The position numbers and the translations under genes were made by a program. Below are positions 1 to 12,363 of a stretch of DNA of 64,000 nt, one piece after another. Numbering within the stretch: position 1 is the stretch's first letter; every line of letters starts with the position of its first letter. The notes beneath the pieces were generated by a model, which worked only from the letters and a program-made list of their open reading frames with translations, was not told the DNA's origin and did no database searches. The stretch comes from Limnanthes douglasii subsp. nivea (taxonomy: Eukaryota; Streptophyta; Magnoliopsida; Brassicales; Limnanthaceae): positions 62,454,742 to 62,518,741 of the forward strand of contig JAUPFV010000005.1 of assembly GCA_036936605.1 (NCBI GenBank), written 5' to 3'.

Positions 1-312
1 TATAATGTTGCTGTTGGTATGAACTCACTTTCTTTGCGGTAGTAATTTCGATTTTGGTTTGACTAGTTTCATTTAGCATAAAAGTGAGATTTTGTGTAAT
101 TTGCAGTAGCTAGCTCCCTGCATTTCCAGCAATTATTTCATTGTTGTTGCAGCAGTATTAGTAGGTTATAAATTAGTGTTGGTTTCTTGTTTTTTTGAGT
201 GTCATAGCTTGGTACAAACATCGATACATTGGACTGTCGTATATCAACATTGGCCAATAGTCCCTATTGCGAGATTCGCAAGTTCTAGGGATATTACACC
301 AACTATTACCTC
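1..312. other. Left flank of CACTA remnant, nothing certain
   Basis: No readable protein or repeat structure is seen. It probably belongs to the same decayed CACTA element, since it directly precedes the transposase-associated frame, but the frame cannot be followed with confidence here. Confidence 0.3.
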
Positions 313-939
313 TTCGACACAAAATGTGGAAGAGCGCATAAGACAAATAATAGTAGTGTCATGGTCGAGGGGGCATATGGTGCTGATATGTTAGACTACT
401 ATTGACAAATAACATAAATTTGAGAGGTGTCATATGGTGGGGTGATGGAATCGATTGTGTTTTTCAAATGCGATTGGTTTAGTAATGATAGGAAAAACAT
501 ACGAGTTTAGCCTACAAATGGTTTGATAGAATATTGTCGAAGAAGTCAAATGTCACAACATGATCCATTCATACTGGTTGCTCAAGCTCGACAAGTCTAT
601 TATTTAGATTATGTATCAAAAGAAGCATCTCATAAAGAATGGGTAGTTGTATGCAAGACAAGGGTCCGAAATAGAATAAAGATGACATATGTTATTCCAA
701 CCGACGATGGAGAAGATGTATTAGTTGCTGAAGCAACACAAGAATGAGTCTTCCAAATATCTGAAATGCCTCCACTGGTGCCGCTACAACCCAATATAGA
801 CCTAAATGATCCTAACGATCTTGTTGATTCCAAAGGTTCTGAGATCGTTGAAATAGAAGAGTTTAATGATGAGATTGTTAGTGATGAGGATGGCATAGAT
901 AATGTAAGCAGTGCTCAATACGATACCGACTTAGACTAA
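313..939 (+). pseudogene. CACTA (En/Spm) transposon protein, DUF4216-like C-terminal part
   Basis: One frame reads through the whole interval and is broken by stops at about 400, 409, 415, 505 and 745. The order of blocks fits the DUF4216 region found at the C-terminal side of plant En/Spm transposon proteins: an NSGV-like block (NNSSVMVEG) near 346, a YYGVL-like block (YGGVMESIVFFKCDWF) near 433-480, then DPFILVAQARQVYYLDY near 554-612 and a WVVV segment. After the 745 stop the same frame continues through an acidic tail ending DTDLD at 939, typical of these proteins. Family identity is from recognition of this block order; the loss of function is seen directly. The upstream transposase part is not readable in the window, so this is a 3' remnant and the element cannot supply its own transposase. 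Confidence 0.72.
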
Positions 940-1339
940 TTAACAATGTTGATTAATATTGTATATAAAATGTTAATATTGATGAATTTGAATATAATTT
1001 ATGAATTTGAATCTATTTTTTGAATTGATAAATTTGGTGTTATCAATATGATATGTTTAATTTACTAATTATGAGTTTGAGTAGTAAAACAACTTTATAT
1101 TTTGCTGGTTTTTTTCTATTTATTTTAGGCAGGACTTGGTGTTTCTGTACCGCAACGTGACTATTTTTTCCATAATTTCTATTTCTGCAATGAAATAGAG
1201 ACTCTTGAGCAACGCACTGTTAATAAAAACTACATTACTTACTTACCAAATTTTCACCTCTTTCACACAAACTAATATTTAATTATTATACCTTAAACCT
1301 AATTTTTCCCTATCTAATATAAATATCACTTATTGTAAT
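940..1339. other. AT-rich spacer after CACTA frame
   Basis: Non-coding and AT-rich. Likely 3' non-coding part of the CACTA remnant. No terminal CACTA motif was found. Confidence 0.3.
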
Positions 1340-1435
1340 CGATGAACAAAGCTCACCTTGTTGCTTGAGTAAGAATCTGTAGGTTCTCGATGAACAAAGC
1401 TCCGCTTGTTGCTCGAGTAACAATATGTAGGTTCC
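1340..1435. repeat. 48-bp direct tandem duplication
   Basis: Two adjacent copies of a 48-bp unit start at 1340 and 1388, each beginning CGATGAACAAAGCT and ending near GTAGGTTC. They differ at only a few positions. Confidence 0.85.
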
Positions 1436-1639
1436 AGATTAGTAAATGTGTTTATTCTTTTTATCCTCGGCTCCGTAAGTTATGCGTCTGCCAAGGTTTA
1501 TTTTTCGATCTAAATGTTGTTTAGGTTTATTTTTATGTCTTCACTCGTCTGTCAATTGTTTATTCTGCTTTAAATGCTGTTTAGGTTATTGTTTATGCCT
1601 CTATGTGTCTATCGATCATTTAATTGGTTTTAAATTATG

Positions 1640-2260
1640 TTAGTGTTGATGTTTATGCCTCTGTCTTGATAGATATTAAGTGCATGCTGTTGTTATTCTT
1701 GATAAATAATTCATGTTATGCCTAATTGTTAAGATGTTTCATGTGTTAAAATGTTTTATAGTGCTTATGTGATTTGGGTTCATTTTTATGCCTTTGTGTT
1801 GATAGATATCAAGTGTATGCTGCTGTTTTTCTTGATAATTACTTCATGTGTTAACATGTTTTATAGTGCATGTGTGTTAACTGTTAGTGTTAATGTTTAT
1901 GCCTCTGTGTTGATAGATATTATGTGTATCAAGTGTATGCTCATGTTTTGCTTGATAATTACTTCATGTGTTAATATATTTTATAATGCATGTGTGTTAA
2001 CTGTTAATGTTGATGTTTATGCCTCTGTGTTGATAGATATTATGTGTATCAAGTGTATGCTGCTGTTTTGCTTAATAATTACTTCATGTGTTAATATGTT
2101 TTATAGTGCCTGTGTGTTAACTGTTAGTGTTGATGTTTATGCCTTCACGCTGTGTTGATATATATTATGTGTATGCTGCTGTTTTGCTAGATAATTAGTA
2201 TATGTTATGCATATGTATTAATATGTTTCATGTGTTAATATGTTTTATTTTTTAGAATGC
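1640..2260. repeat. 120-bp period minisatellite
   Basis: The phrase TGTTAACTGTTARTGTT recurs at a spacing of exactly 120 bp, at about 1875, 1995 and 2115. More diverged copies lie on both sides, including one near 1640-1760 and one carrying a deletion near 1760. The three central copies are nearly identical. Because 120 is a multiple of three, one frame stays open through several units and gives a 40-residue hydrophobic repeat. I do not regard that as a gene. Confidence 0.85.
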
Positions 2261-3604
2261 TATTTAGGTTTATGCATTTGTGTTAGGATTCCATTTGTAT
2301 AGTTCAAAATGTTGTTTTAGTAAATTGTCATAATGATCTTTAGGTTTATGCCTATGTGTTGGATTCAATTTATAGTGATGTTTAGGGTTTATGCATGTGT
2401 TAATTGTTTTTATTGGTCATGATGTTGTTAAGGGAGATAATTGTTGTGAAAACATTGGTTGATGTCATTGAGAGTCGAAGATTCCCCTCGAGCTTCAGTA
2501 AATTGGTTTAAAACAAAGTTTGGTTCGAAACTCAAGTGGAATCCTCCAACCCCAATGACACCATGACAAAGTTTGCAACAATTATATGGACTAACGTGTC
2601 AAGACTTGTTCAGTTGCTGTTTTAGGACAAGTCAAGATGGCTACTGCTTCAATATAAGTTACTCATTCCATATTTTAGAAGTGACCGAAGGGTGGACCAA
2701 TACTAAATACTTATATTGAGGGAGAGGCCCACTTGAACTTTGTTTCCTAAGTCTTATAATTGCACAAATTATCGCTGAGACCACTGATCTTGTATTTTTG
2801 TAGTCTTCAAAGATATAGAATCATTGGTTTCATTGGCAATTTGTGCTCATGGTGGCCTGATAACTTGATGTACAAATCATCTCGTGGAATAATGTGTGTC
2901 TTTGTACAGGTTAGTTGTTGCCTTATAATAGGACTTTTTCATTGTATAATTAGATGTGTTTCTAGTGTAATTGACATATTTTTGTACATGTACCAGTTTC
3001 AGAGCCCGATGATTTTATACTCTTGAAATATCCAAAGGTTTATTACGCCTTTTTAGACTACGAGAATACAAAATCACCCGTCTGCAAAAACAGTTTGCGC
3101 CATTGGTGTTTTGGGACCAATCGAGGTAGCTTGTTTCTCAATATAGGTTAAATTTCCAAATTTCCTTTTTTTCTACTCCTTCAATATATTGGCAGTGAGT
3201 CAACATTTTGAAATGGAATTTACCTATATTGAGGGACAAACCATTTTTACTAGGTGTGTCAAGTTAATTGCATAAATAGTCACTGGAACAGGTGAGCTTG
3301 CAGTCAATCATTTGTTGTTTTTTACTTACAGAATTTTTTGTGGAGCAATGTGTGCAGGCTTTCTATTGAAGCATAAATTGACATATTATGTACCAATATC
3401 ACTGGACACTGGAAGGTAGAAGAAGGAACAAAGGGAGAAGATTAAAAAACAGAAGGATAAAATGTATCAAGTGGAAGCCATCAAGTTATAGTTATAGGAA
3501 ATTTTTGTTTAAATTTAAAATTTATTTTCCAATCATAATATTCATTGATGAATCGTATTTAGTAGATTTTGGTATTTTAATTTTGCAATAAAAAAATATA
3601 ACTA
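2261..3604. other. Non-coding, probable CACTA interior or flank
   Basis: No open frame with a recognisable product. Position between the DUF4216 remnant and the hairpin/TGCAACG repeats suggests it belongs to the CACTA relic, but this is inference only. Confidence 0.25.
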
Positions 3605-3645
3605 GGTAGCGATGCAGCCCCCTGCATAGCTACCCTATTTTTTTT
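3605..3645. repeat. Perfect-arm hairpin followed by T-run
   Basis: GGTAGC (3605-3610) and ATGCAG (3612-3617) pair with CTGCAT (3622-3627) and GCTACC (3629-3634). This is a 13-bp stem with one mismatch and a four-C loop. A run of eight T follows at about 3638-3645. It could be a subterminal hairpin of the CACTA relic. Confidence 0.8.
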
Positions 3646-3783
3646 AATGCTTACTGTTATTTAACAACGGGGATATAACGGAAGTGCAAACAACATTACA
3701 ACACGTGAACAACACTCTGAAACAACATAAAATGGATTGGAAATTAAATTCATATTTTCCAACATAAGTGCAACACAATTAGT

Positions 3784-4020
3784 GACTGCAGCAATTAGTT
3801 ATCATGCAACAGATGTGCAACGACTTTTGCAATGGCTGAAACACTAACATAATTAATTGTTTCGATAAATTAGTGTCACGGAATCGCAACAAATCTTTCA
3901 ATGAAGCAGTTAGTCATCGTACAAAAAATGTGCAGCGACTGTTGCGACGACGAACATTAACATACTTAACCGTTTTGATAAATTAGTGTCACGCAATCGC
4001 AACAATTCTTGCAACGACGT
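3784..4020. repeat. 113-bp tandem repeat with TGCAACG motifs
   Basis: Two diverged copies are marked by GATAAATTAGTGTCAC at 3864 and 3977, a spacing of 113 bp. Each also contains a GTGCARCGAC phrase and a GCAAC-rich tail. Short GC-richer motifs repeated near an end would fit CACTA subterminal repeats; this role is inferred. Confidence 0.7.
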
Positions 4021-4867
4021 GACCTGGTTCCACTGGGGTCAAATTTTGCAACGCCACTCATTGCAAAACTGTGTCAAAAGGGTCTCAGTGGTAACTGTAT
4101 CAACTGGTAGACACATGTGTCAAAAGGTTAGCACATGCGTGCAATGTGGACCATTTTATGTTATACATATGTTAACGTCCTATATGCTTTCATTTTTAAA
4201 GTTTTTTTATACATCTTGTTTTTATTTCCTATTTATATTTAACTGTCGTATTGTTTAAGCAATTCATTATTTCTTATCTTGACAAAGTGCGATGATTTTG
4301 ATGAGGCGAAAAATTTGTCATATTAATATGAATTTTTTGATTTTACTATTTTATAGCTATAGTAGACGTTGGACAACTATGCGTGAACAAAAATATCAGT
4401 GCACTCAGTTTAAACCAAGATAATTTCTGGTTTTGACCACGAATGAGGTCGGATTGAGTGATCCACACAAGAACTTGATATCCAAGAGGCATAAGCATCA
4501 TATATATATAAGTCAAATTGTATGATCCACACAACAACAGACTCCGACGATGCAAGTGTTATATATATAAATATGGACTGACTGATCTACATAGCAGTAG
4601 ACCCAAATTGCACAAATTTTCTAATCCATATGGCAACATAACTAAACATGATGTGTTAATAATAATAATAATAATAAATTAAAAAAAATGCACATCCGCC
4701 TGAGTAATTAATATGGAAGTAAACTCGAGCCACTATGTAATAAAAATGAGAAAAGAGTTAAAAATAATACAAAAAATATAAGACGTGTCTTTTTAAAAGA
4801 TTGATCACCTCATTCTATTAGTAAGCCATAATTATGCATTTGAAACACGCATTTGGATCCAGCTCAG
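4021..4867. other. Non-coding with AAT microsatellite
   Basis: AT-rich sequence with an (AAT)n microsatellite of about seven units at 4658-4678. No gene is supported. Confidence 0.4.
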
Positions 4868-5095
4868 GTGGACCCGCTACCAAAATCTTTGAAACATGGT
4901 ATCAAGGTGTGGTATTAGATTCAGCGAACTCACTACCACTTAAAATCTTGAAACATGGCCTCATAGTGTGATATCAAACTTAACATTCTCTATTTTATAA
5001 AACCTTAAAATATGACTTATTAGCGTGGTATTAGCTCCTACTAATTCACCAATAAAATCATAAAAACATGACGAAGAGGTACGGTATCAACAGTG
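4868..5095. repeat. Degenerate ~58-bp tandem repeat, four copies
   Basis: A block like CTTGAAACATGG followed by a GTGGTATTAG-like phrase recurs at about 4891, 4950, 5007 and 5063, a spacing of 56-59 bp. Copies are strongly diverged. Confidence 0.6.
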
Positions 5096-5354
5096 ACAGA
5101 TCCTTAAGAGTGGAACACAAAATAAATTTGGAGTTTTTAGAATAAGTGTGTCACGGTATGGCAACAAAAACCTTGAGCAACAATTTTTTTAGGACTCTAT
5201 TACTTTCAGCAAGATTGCACCTTGTGAAGTATGCTGGAAAAATAACTAATACAAATTATATGCAATCTAAACATGATTAAGGCATACTCGTTGTTTCCAA
5301 CACAGTCATCCTAAGAGAAATATGCTAGAAAAGTCTAACAATCAAAAGTGTATA

Positions 5355-6451
5355 ACGCATATATGCACCTTATCCGACTTGATTTCCATATGTATCTCCC
5401 TTATTTTGTTATTTTATCCGTAAATTATCGGTTTCCTTGAGAGAAAAAAGACTTAAATTAGAATTTACCAAAATGTAGAGAAATATACATATAAAAGATT
5501 TACAAAATCTTGATAATTGATCATGTTTGAACCCTGAATACACATAAATTTCGAGTCATACATTTATAAACTATTCATTAATTATGTACCTCATCCACGA
5601 TATAAATTTTATCCACGAATGTCAGATCACTTTCTATATGTACCTCCCCATCTTTTGCACTTTTATTCAAAATGTGTGGGATTTGTCTACGATTTTTTTT
5701 TACAATTTTGTCAAATAAGAAGAAATATTTCTAAACAAGATCTACAAAACTTTGTTAAACGACCATTTACAAAACATGGCCGAATTGACATATAAAACGT
5801 AAATTTTCTAGATATTCATTAACTATATACTTCATCATGCGTATGGACCTCATATGCAGCTGAAAACTCTCTCTTTTATGTACCTCTTCCTCATTTGCAG
5901 GTTTTTCAACTTTCTCATTTCTTTGTATATAAAAAGAGCAACTAATTATAATTTTGATAAATGTAATTATATGCTTAAATAAGACTTTTTAAACCTTGTT
6001 AAATAAGTATTTACAAACCAGATTAAAGGTGTCTTACAAAGTATACATTAGGTACGTATCTCATCTAGTGTATGGACCTTATCTTCAACCGACATGTCGC
6101 TTTCCTTTTGTACCTTCTCTATATTATATGTTTTTCAACAAGTTGTTGTTTTACCAGCAATTTTTTTGTTTACAAATTACATTTTTATGGGTCATTAAGA
6201 AATACACGTGAACCTGAACTACAAAACCTTTCCAAATATGTGTTTGCAAAACCTAACTAAAACTGACTTACGAAATGTACATTTTCTAAATCGAACTAAC
6301 TATGTACTTCATTCGCCGTCTGAACTTTATGTCTAACTATAAGCTTGATTTTTCTATGTTTCTTCGTATTTACAAGAGGATTTTCCTCATATACCACCAA
6401 GTATTCACAAGGAACTACCTCGTCTATCCTCATATTTACACGAAGATCATC

Positions 6452-6480
<29 letters not shown>
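5355..6480. repeat. Hidden ~240-bp tandem array, about five diverged copies
   Basis: Each unit opens with a TATGTACCTCATCC-like phrase, then a TATGGACCTTAT-like block, a second TGTACCTC phrase, and a TTTACAAAAC-rich segment ending before the next unit. Unit starts are about 5359, 5583, 5824, 6053 and 6301, giving periods of 224-248 bp. A further partial unit may begin near 6530 (TATGTACCCCCAC). Several short plus-strand frames here are by-products of the repeat. Confidence 0.65.

Positions 6481-6482
<2 letters not shown>
6454..6482. repeat. (AT)n microsatellite
   Basis: About 29 bp of pure AT dinucleotide repeat. Confidence 0.95.
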
Positions 6483-6484
<2 letters not shown>

Positions 6485-6487
<3 letters not shown>

Positions 6488-7260
6488 AGATAAACATTCT
6501 CCTTTACCATATTGTTTCTTGAGGAACTACATTATGTACCCCCACATTATCAAGAGGAGTTTTCTCCTCAACCACCTTCTTTCAACTTTCTAATATTCCT
6601 CCATATGTTGCACAACTACTTCTAGTTCATGCGAGTTATTTTAAGTGAATACTAACGGGAATTATTTTTTATATATTTTCTCTTGTAAGCTATGTTCTTG
6701 GCAGACCTTTCATCACCTGTTATACTTTGCTTACTGGACTGCACCATAAATAGTTGCATAGTTGAGTTTAGTTCAACTTCTCAAGCTCCGTAGATTATTC
6801 GAGGCATTCAATATTTTAGGTCAAGCTTTTTACATATTATTCAAGTTCTAAAGTATGCTTCGAAAGATTAACATTTTCGTCACTCAAAAATTTTCATTTT
6901 TTATAAGCTTCATATTTTCACAAAATCATTCATAAAATTCCATTATGCTAGTTTATTTTATTGAATCACCATGATGTTATCATGATTTTTTTCGTCATTG
7001 ACTCATTGTATTATTATTCTTCTTATACATACTATTGACCCTTTTTTCTGCTAATTTTACTTTAGCTCCTTCTTTTCCAACCTCCCAACTAGGGATGACA
7101 ATAAGTTAATATGGGTGTAGATATAGTTAAATTCGTAATTAAACGTGTTTTTATACTTCTAAACCTATCAAGTTTAGGTATTCATTGGGTACAAGTATTT
7201 TTTTATTATTCTCAAGCCCGTTGGGTTCGTGTATCTGCCCGTGAGGTACCCGATGATCGT
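6485..7260. other. AT-rich, non-coding
   Basis: No gene is seen. Near 7090 the phrase TAGGGATGACAAT resembles the end of a small non-autonomous DNA transposon, but no matching inverted end was found downstream. Confidence 0.3.
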
Positions 7261-7869
7261 TTAATTATCTATGTTTTTTTCGTAAAAAACTATCCAATAA
7301 AAAATTAAAAAATAATAATAATATATTTAAAAAATAATAATAATATAGCGGGTGTAAAGTCTCAAATTTAATAACAACTTTATAAAATATATTTTGAAAT
7401 TCCATATTTACTTAAATTTGTAATAGATTATACTCGTAACTGAACAAATATTTATATTCAAAACTACAATCCTTTTGTAAAAAAAACTAATTTAAATCTT
7501 TTAGTATTAATTTAATTTAAGATAATTCTAAATCTACTATAATATAAATACGAATGTTATAAACTATCAAAAACTAATTCAATCATATTAGAATATTACT
7601 TAAAATTTTATAAAACGATATATCATATATTAATTATTAATTATTAAAATTGTAGATATCTAGTGGGTCGTATTCGAGTTGGGTACCCGTCTATAATTAT
7701 TTACAACCTATAATTTATTCCAAACCCAACTGGTAACACGGTTTAAAGCCCATAATCCATCATACTCAAAAACAAAAGTTTGGTATCATAACCCATAAGG
7801 CCGGGTACCCATAAATTTTATAAAAAACTACTATTCTTATAAAGTTATCTATGTTTTTTTCCTAAATAA

Positions 7870-7930
<61 letters not shown>

Positions 7931-8410
7931 TACCGCATATAAAGTCTCAAATTTAGTAACAACTTTATAAAAAATATTTTAAAATTTTATATTTACTTAC
8001 ATTTTTAATAAATTATACTCGTTACTTAACAAATATTTATATTCAAATCTATAATTTGTTTTTAGAAAACAATTAATTTAAATCTTTAAATCTGTTTAAT
8101 ATAAGCTAATTTATGATATTTTAAATCTACTAGATTATGAATACTGAGACTATAAACAATCAAAAACTAATTTAATAATATTAGAATATTACTTAAAATT
8201 TTATATAATGATATATCATATATTAATTATTAATAATTAGAATAAATATATCTAGTGGGTCGGGTTCAGATTGGGTACCCATCAATAACTGTTTTAAAAC
8301 TTGTAATCTATTTCAGACCCGACGGTCACTACATTCCCGTGACCCATCATACGCAAAAACAAAAAGTTTGGTATCCTAACCCATAAGGTCGGGTATCCGT
8401 GAGTTTAGAA
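7261..8410. repeat. Direct duplication, two ~575-bp units
   Basis: Unit A (7261-7840) and unit B (7841-8410) align along their whole length. Both run from TTATCTATGTTTTTTT through an AAT stretch, TAAAGTCTCAAATTTA, a long AT-rich core, CTAGTGGGTCG and GGGTACCC, to a TTTGGTATC..AACCCATAAGG end. The offset is 580 bp. Divergence is moderate and the units are non-coding. Confidence 0.85.
7869..7931. repeat. (AAT)n microsatellite, ~20 units
   Basis: Long AAT tract at the same relative place where unit A of the duplication has only two short AAT stretches (7311-7345). The tract therefore expanded after the duplication, or contracted in unit A. Confidence 0.95.
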
Positions 8411-11400
8411 AAACATCATTATCCTTACTTTTGGTTGAAAGTGCTCTCTTTCAGAATTGGTTAGAACAATATATTCGCCAAAAATTGGAAAATAAAATAT
8501 TTGATTCAATAACGAAAATATTTGAAATATATGTAACTTACAAAATACAAACATATAACCCCCTGAAATAAAAACTTGAATTATCAAATATTTGCAAAAT
8601 TATAGGTGATAAGACTTGTAAAAAGTATATTATTAGATACTTGTAGAATTATAGGTAAATATATTATAAATGCTTGTGAACATTTTTTTGTTGAAAACAA
8701 GCATGTGAGACATAATATTAATAAAAAATTGTGAAATTAGAGGTAAGTAACTTGTTAAACAAGTTTGTAAAGAATTTGAGTAATTAGAAGAAACAAATAT
8801 GCAAAACATAGTATTATCAATTAATTGTAAAATTAGAGTTCTGTAACTTACGAAATAACGTTTGTAAACAATTTTCATGATTGCATAAAACAAATATGTA
8901 AAACATACTATAAATAAAAATTTGTGAAATTAGAGTAAAGTAACTTTGATATGTAATGATTGATAATAATTTGTGTAATTATAGGTACATAACTTGTAAA
9001 ACAATGTTCCTAACATACCTCCGACCTTTTAATACTTTTAAATGAAGTGATCAAGTTATCTTCGTAGTTTTTTTTTCTAGTGTTAGTCACTTCAAGTAGC
9101 GTGACATTTCATTGTTATTTATGTATGTTATATAAGAAATAAATGTGTATAAATGCTGTAAACAATTAATAAAACCATTAAAACTATATAAAAGTATTTC
9201 TCTATAGTAAAAAAAACTCAATTACTAATGACTAGCATTGTGACACGTGCTATAATTTTGAAAGGCTTGTCGGGTAACTAACTCTTCATAAAATTGACTA
9301 GTTTTTCTCTAATTGTTTCAACCCTATCGTGTGTTTTTTATTTTTTGGAAGTATTATTTATAGTAAACCATTGTTGTGTTTATCGTGTCTCATGAAGTAA
9401 AAAATAATTCGGTAGAACAGTCATATAGTATAAAAAGAACAACTATATTGCGTACAAATCCGTGTCTTTATGCTCTTATTGCTTTAATAATTGAATCCTA
9501 GTCAAGTATATACTCATTAAATTAATTGATGAATATTTCATTAATTTCAAAAAAATAAATGCATAATGTTTCGGAACATGTATAAATGAATTTCAAAATT
9601 TAGTTCTGCATATACTTGTGAAACATTAACACATTGTACGCTGTGAAATATATAGATACATAAATTTACAAAATGTATGTGTGCACGTAATTATGATACA
9701 TAAACACATAATATGTTGCAAAATATTAGTTTGATTTCTTACCTTTATCTTCGTGTTTATTATTTAAGTGAAGTATTTTTTCCTTTGCTTATTTGCATCC
9801 TCTTATGAAAGTATATTCGAATTATTCTCAAATTATTATTCTTTTTTGTCCATCATCCTCACTTTGAAAGTATTTTTGGTAAATTATATATGTTGTGTGT
9901 CGCGTTTTATACCAACAATGACTCTGACATAGTTGTTTGTGAGCTTTACATACATTTTACCAAACTTGAAAGTTGTTTGACTAATGTTGTATGCTTTAAT
10001 CGCATGGTCTATTAAATTCCAGTTTATTTAAGGGAATTTTTTCGTACCCTTGATATTCATTATCATTATTTATGCAGACTTGAGTAAGTTTTTCAAAGAA
10101 AAAAATATGGAGCATAAAAAAACCCATATAATTCGATAATTCTTGTAAAAGTTGTTATGCTATTTGTAAAATCAATACGTTATATTCTTTGTGAAACCAA
10201 ACTGTTATATTATTGGCGAAACCAATCAGTTATATTATGTGTGAAACCCAAATATTATATTATTTTTGAAATACAAACTTGTAAAATTTAAAAATATGAA
10301 TTGATTTAAAGTTGTCAAACATCAAAATTTACAAAACTTTAATCAATATTAATTTGGAAACATAAAATTTATGAAATGCTAATCAAAATTTAACTAAAGA
10401 ACTTTCATAAATGAACTATCATTGTGAAATCATAAACTTGCATGCATAATCAGTTTAAAACCCATAAAAGGGATACATTTTTAGTTTTTGTTACAAAATT
10501 GATTAAAAAATTACTATCAGTAGGCTACCATTAAAATAATAATGTTATATAGATGAGGTTTTTCAAAATTGGTATACATGAACACGCAAAAACTTGAATT
10601 GGATAAAAATTAAGATAACTAATATTGGTGATGATACTGAACTGAAGTATATGACAAAATTAAGCGAATAAATGAAAAAGTTTGATGTTTGAGGATGGAC
10701 AACCTATTCGAGAAAGAGAGTATCAAAAGAGAGAATGCAATCATAGAGTAGTTTGATATTCTATACTCATATTAATACTTTTTAATTACGTCAGCACATA
10801 ACGAGTGTACCATTATATTTGAAGACTAATTTCGTCCAACCATATAGAAATATAATATTGATATTTTTAGCTTGATTTTGTAACTTAGGATAATTGGTTT
10901 AAAAATAAGATACAAATAAGGGTTCGTAAATCATTTGCATCATGTTTTACAAACTTCAAGTAAAAGTTAACTTGGAAATTGCATATATAATGTTTCGTAA
11001 TTGGTACATTATATTTCGGAAATGTAATAGTGTATCCGAGTACAATTTTTTTCGCAAAGTTATCTGAGTATAATAAGGTTTCACAAATACTGAATACAAT
11101 TTGTTTCTAAACGTTATCAAGTACAACAAGGCTTCAAAGTTATAAACACAATACATTTTTCAAAATTAGCAGAGTACAATAAAGTTTTAAAAATATGAAT
11201 ACAACACAATGAGAAAATTAAAATGCATTGCATTATATTTTGCAATTGAATAATTTTTTTCTATATTAAAAAATAATCCAATTTAAATGTATACAATGTT
11301 AAACATAAAATAAAATTCTCACTTTGCTATTGAAGATAGGCTCACATTGTCCATTATGGTGTTTGAAAACAATGTAATCTAACATAAGAAACTTAAAATT

Positions 11401-11751
11401 AAAAATATTATGTTAATTAGAATTGTGAAAAGTTAATCAAATTTGTGAAATATTGCAAAAAAGACTATGATTACCTAAATTATCAAACATATACAATTTG
11501 TAAAATGAGATCTATACGATTGATATGTACATATGAAAATTGTATTTAAGAATAAATTCAAAAATAAGTTCCATGTGCACATCTGATAACTAACAAATTT
11601 GTTGAAGACTAAAGAGTAAGGGTCAACAAAATCCTTCCAAATGCTTGCCAATTTTTTAACCATATTAGTTATATGGTTACGAATGCGATAAATTTTATCA
11701 AATAATTATATTTAACAGAACTGCAGTTGAAGTACATTGTACATTTATGGA
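8411..11751. other. 3.3 kb AT-rich DNA with degenerate TTTGCAAAA-type motifs
   Basis: No gene. Several stretches (about 8500-9020, 9540-9740, 10130-10460, 10920-11200) repeat short phrases such as TTGTAAAAC, TTTGTGAAA and TATATTATTTGTGAAACC at irregular spacing of about 25-40 bp. They look like very old short tandem repeats. Confidence 0.45.
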
Positions 11752-11980
11752 TGTTAGGTGCGACCAAAATCTCATATCCCATACCAGTTAAAGATGGGAA
11801 GGAACGGTGGTATATAAGTAAGAATATATCTCAACTATTCTGAGGTCTTTTGGAAGTGGAGCAAAAGCAAAGTCGTGCGGGCCTTTGGGTGCCAAAGCGG
11901 ATAATATCATACTAGTGTTGAGATCGGGTTGTTCTTATTTATATACGGAGATAGAGTATGCGGTATCCATATTCCCAACA
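11752..11980 (+). repeat. TRIM 5' LTR
   Basis: 229 bp, TGTTAGG to CCCAACA. It contains a TATA-like GTATATAAGTAAG near 11812, a likely core promoter. Confidence 0.85.
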
Positions 11981-11982
11981 AA

Positions 11983-11994
11983 TGGTATCAGAGC
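11983..11994 (+). promoter_or_regulatory. TRIM primer-binding site
   Basis: TGGTATCAGAGC, the standard plant LTR-retrotransposon site matching the 3' end of initiator Met tRNA, placed 2 bp after the LTR end. Confidence 0.9.
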
Positions 11995-12363
11995 CCATGC
12001 CCAGACAAAGCATGATGGTGGATGAAATTCTTGGAGACCGAACATGATGAACCAGAAGCCAAATGCCGTGCTTAAGGTGAAGGATTTAATCTATACAACC
12101 TAGTTTAGAGTTCCCGTGACTCCTTCGATCAAGATGAGACAGACTTGAATGGAGTGGCGCTAAGGAATAGGCGGCGTGATCAATAGTAATACCTAGTTCA
12201 TAATTCCTAAGAAGTGAAGTTGATGAACAAGAAGGATGGTTGAGTGATCAGATAGATCCGTTGTAAAGGCTCTAGAGACCAGGTAGCCCCAACCTGAATA
12301 GAGCGAACGGATGGAAGTCAATAGAGAGGAGGCTAAGGTGGTACTTTATTCGAGAGGATGATT

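Noticed and set aside
1751..2158. 135-codon plus-strand frame with repeated Cys-rich hydrophobic peptide
   Set aside because: It is produced by the 120-bp tandem repeat; no domain, no codon bias and no promoter support.
7089..8410. A complete small DNA transposon starting TAGGGATGACAAT
   Set aside because: No inverted partner end or target duplication could be found, so only the internal duplication is reported.
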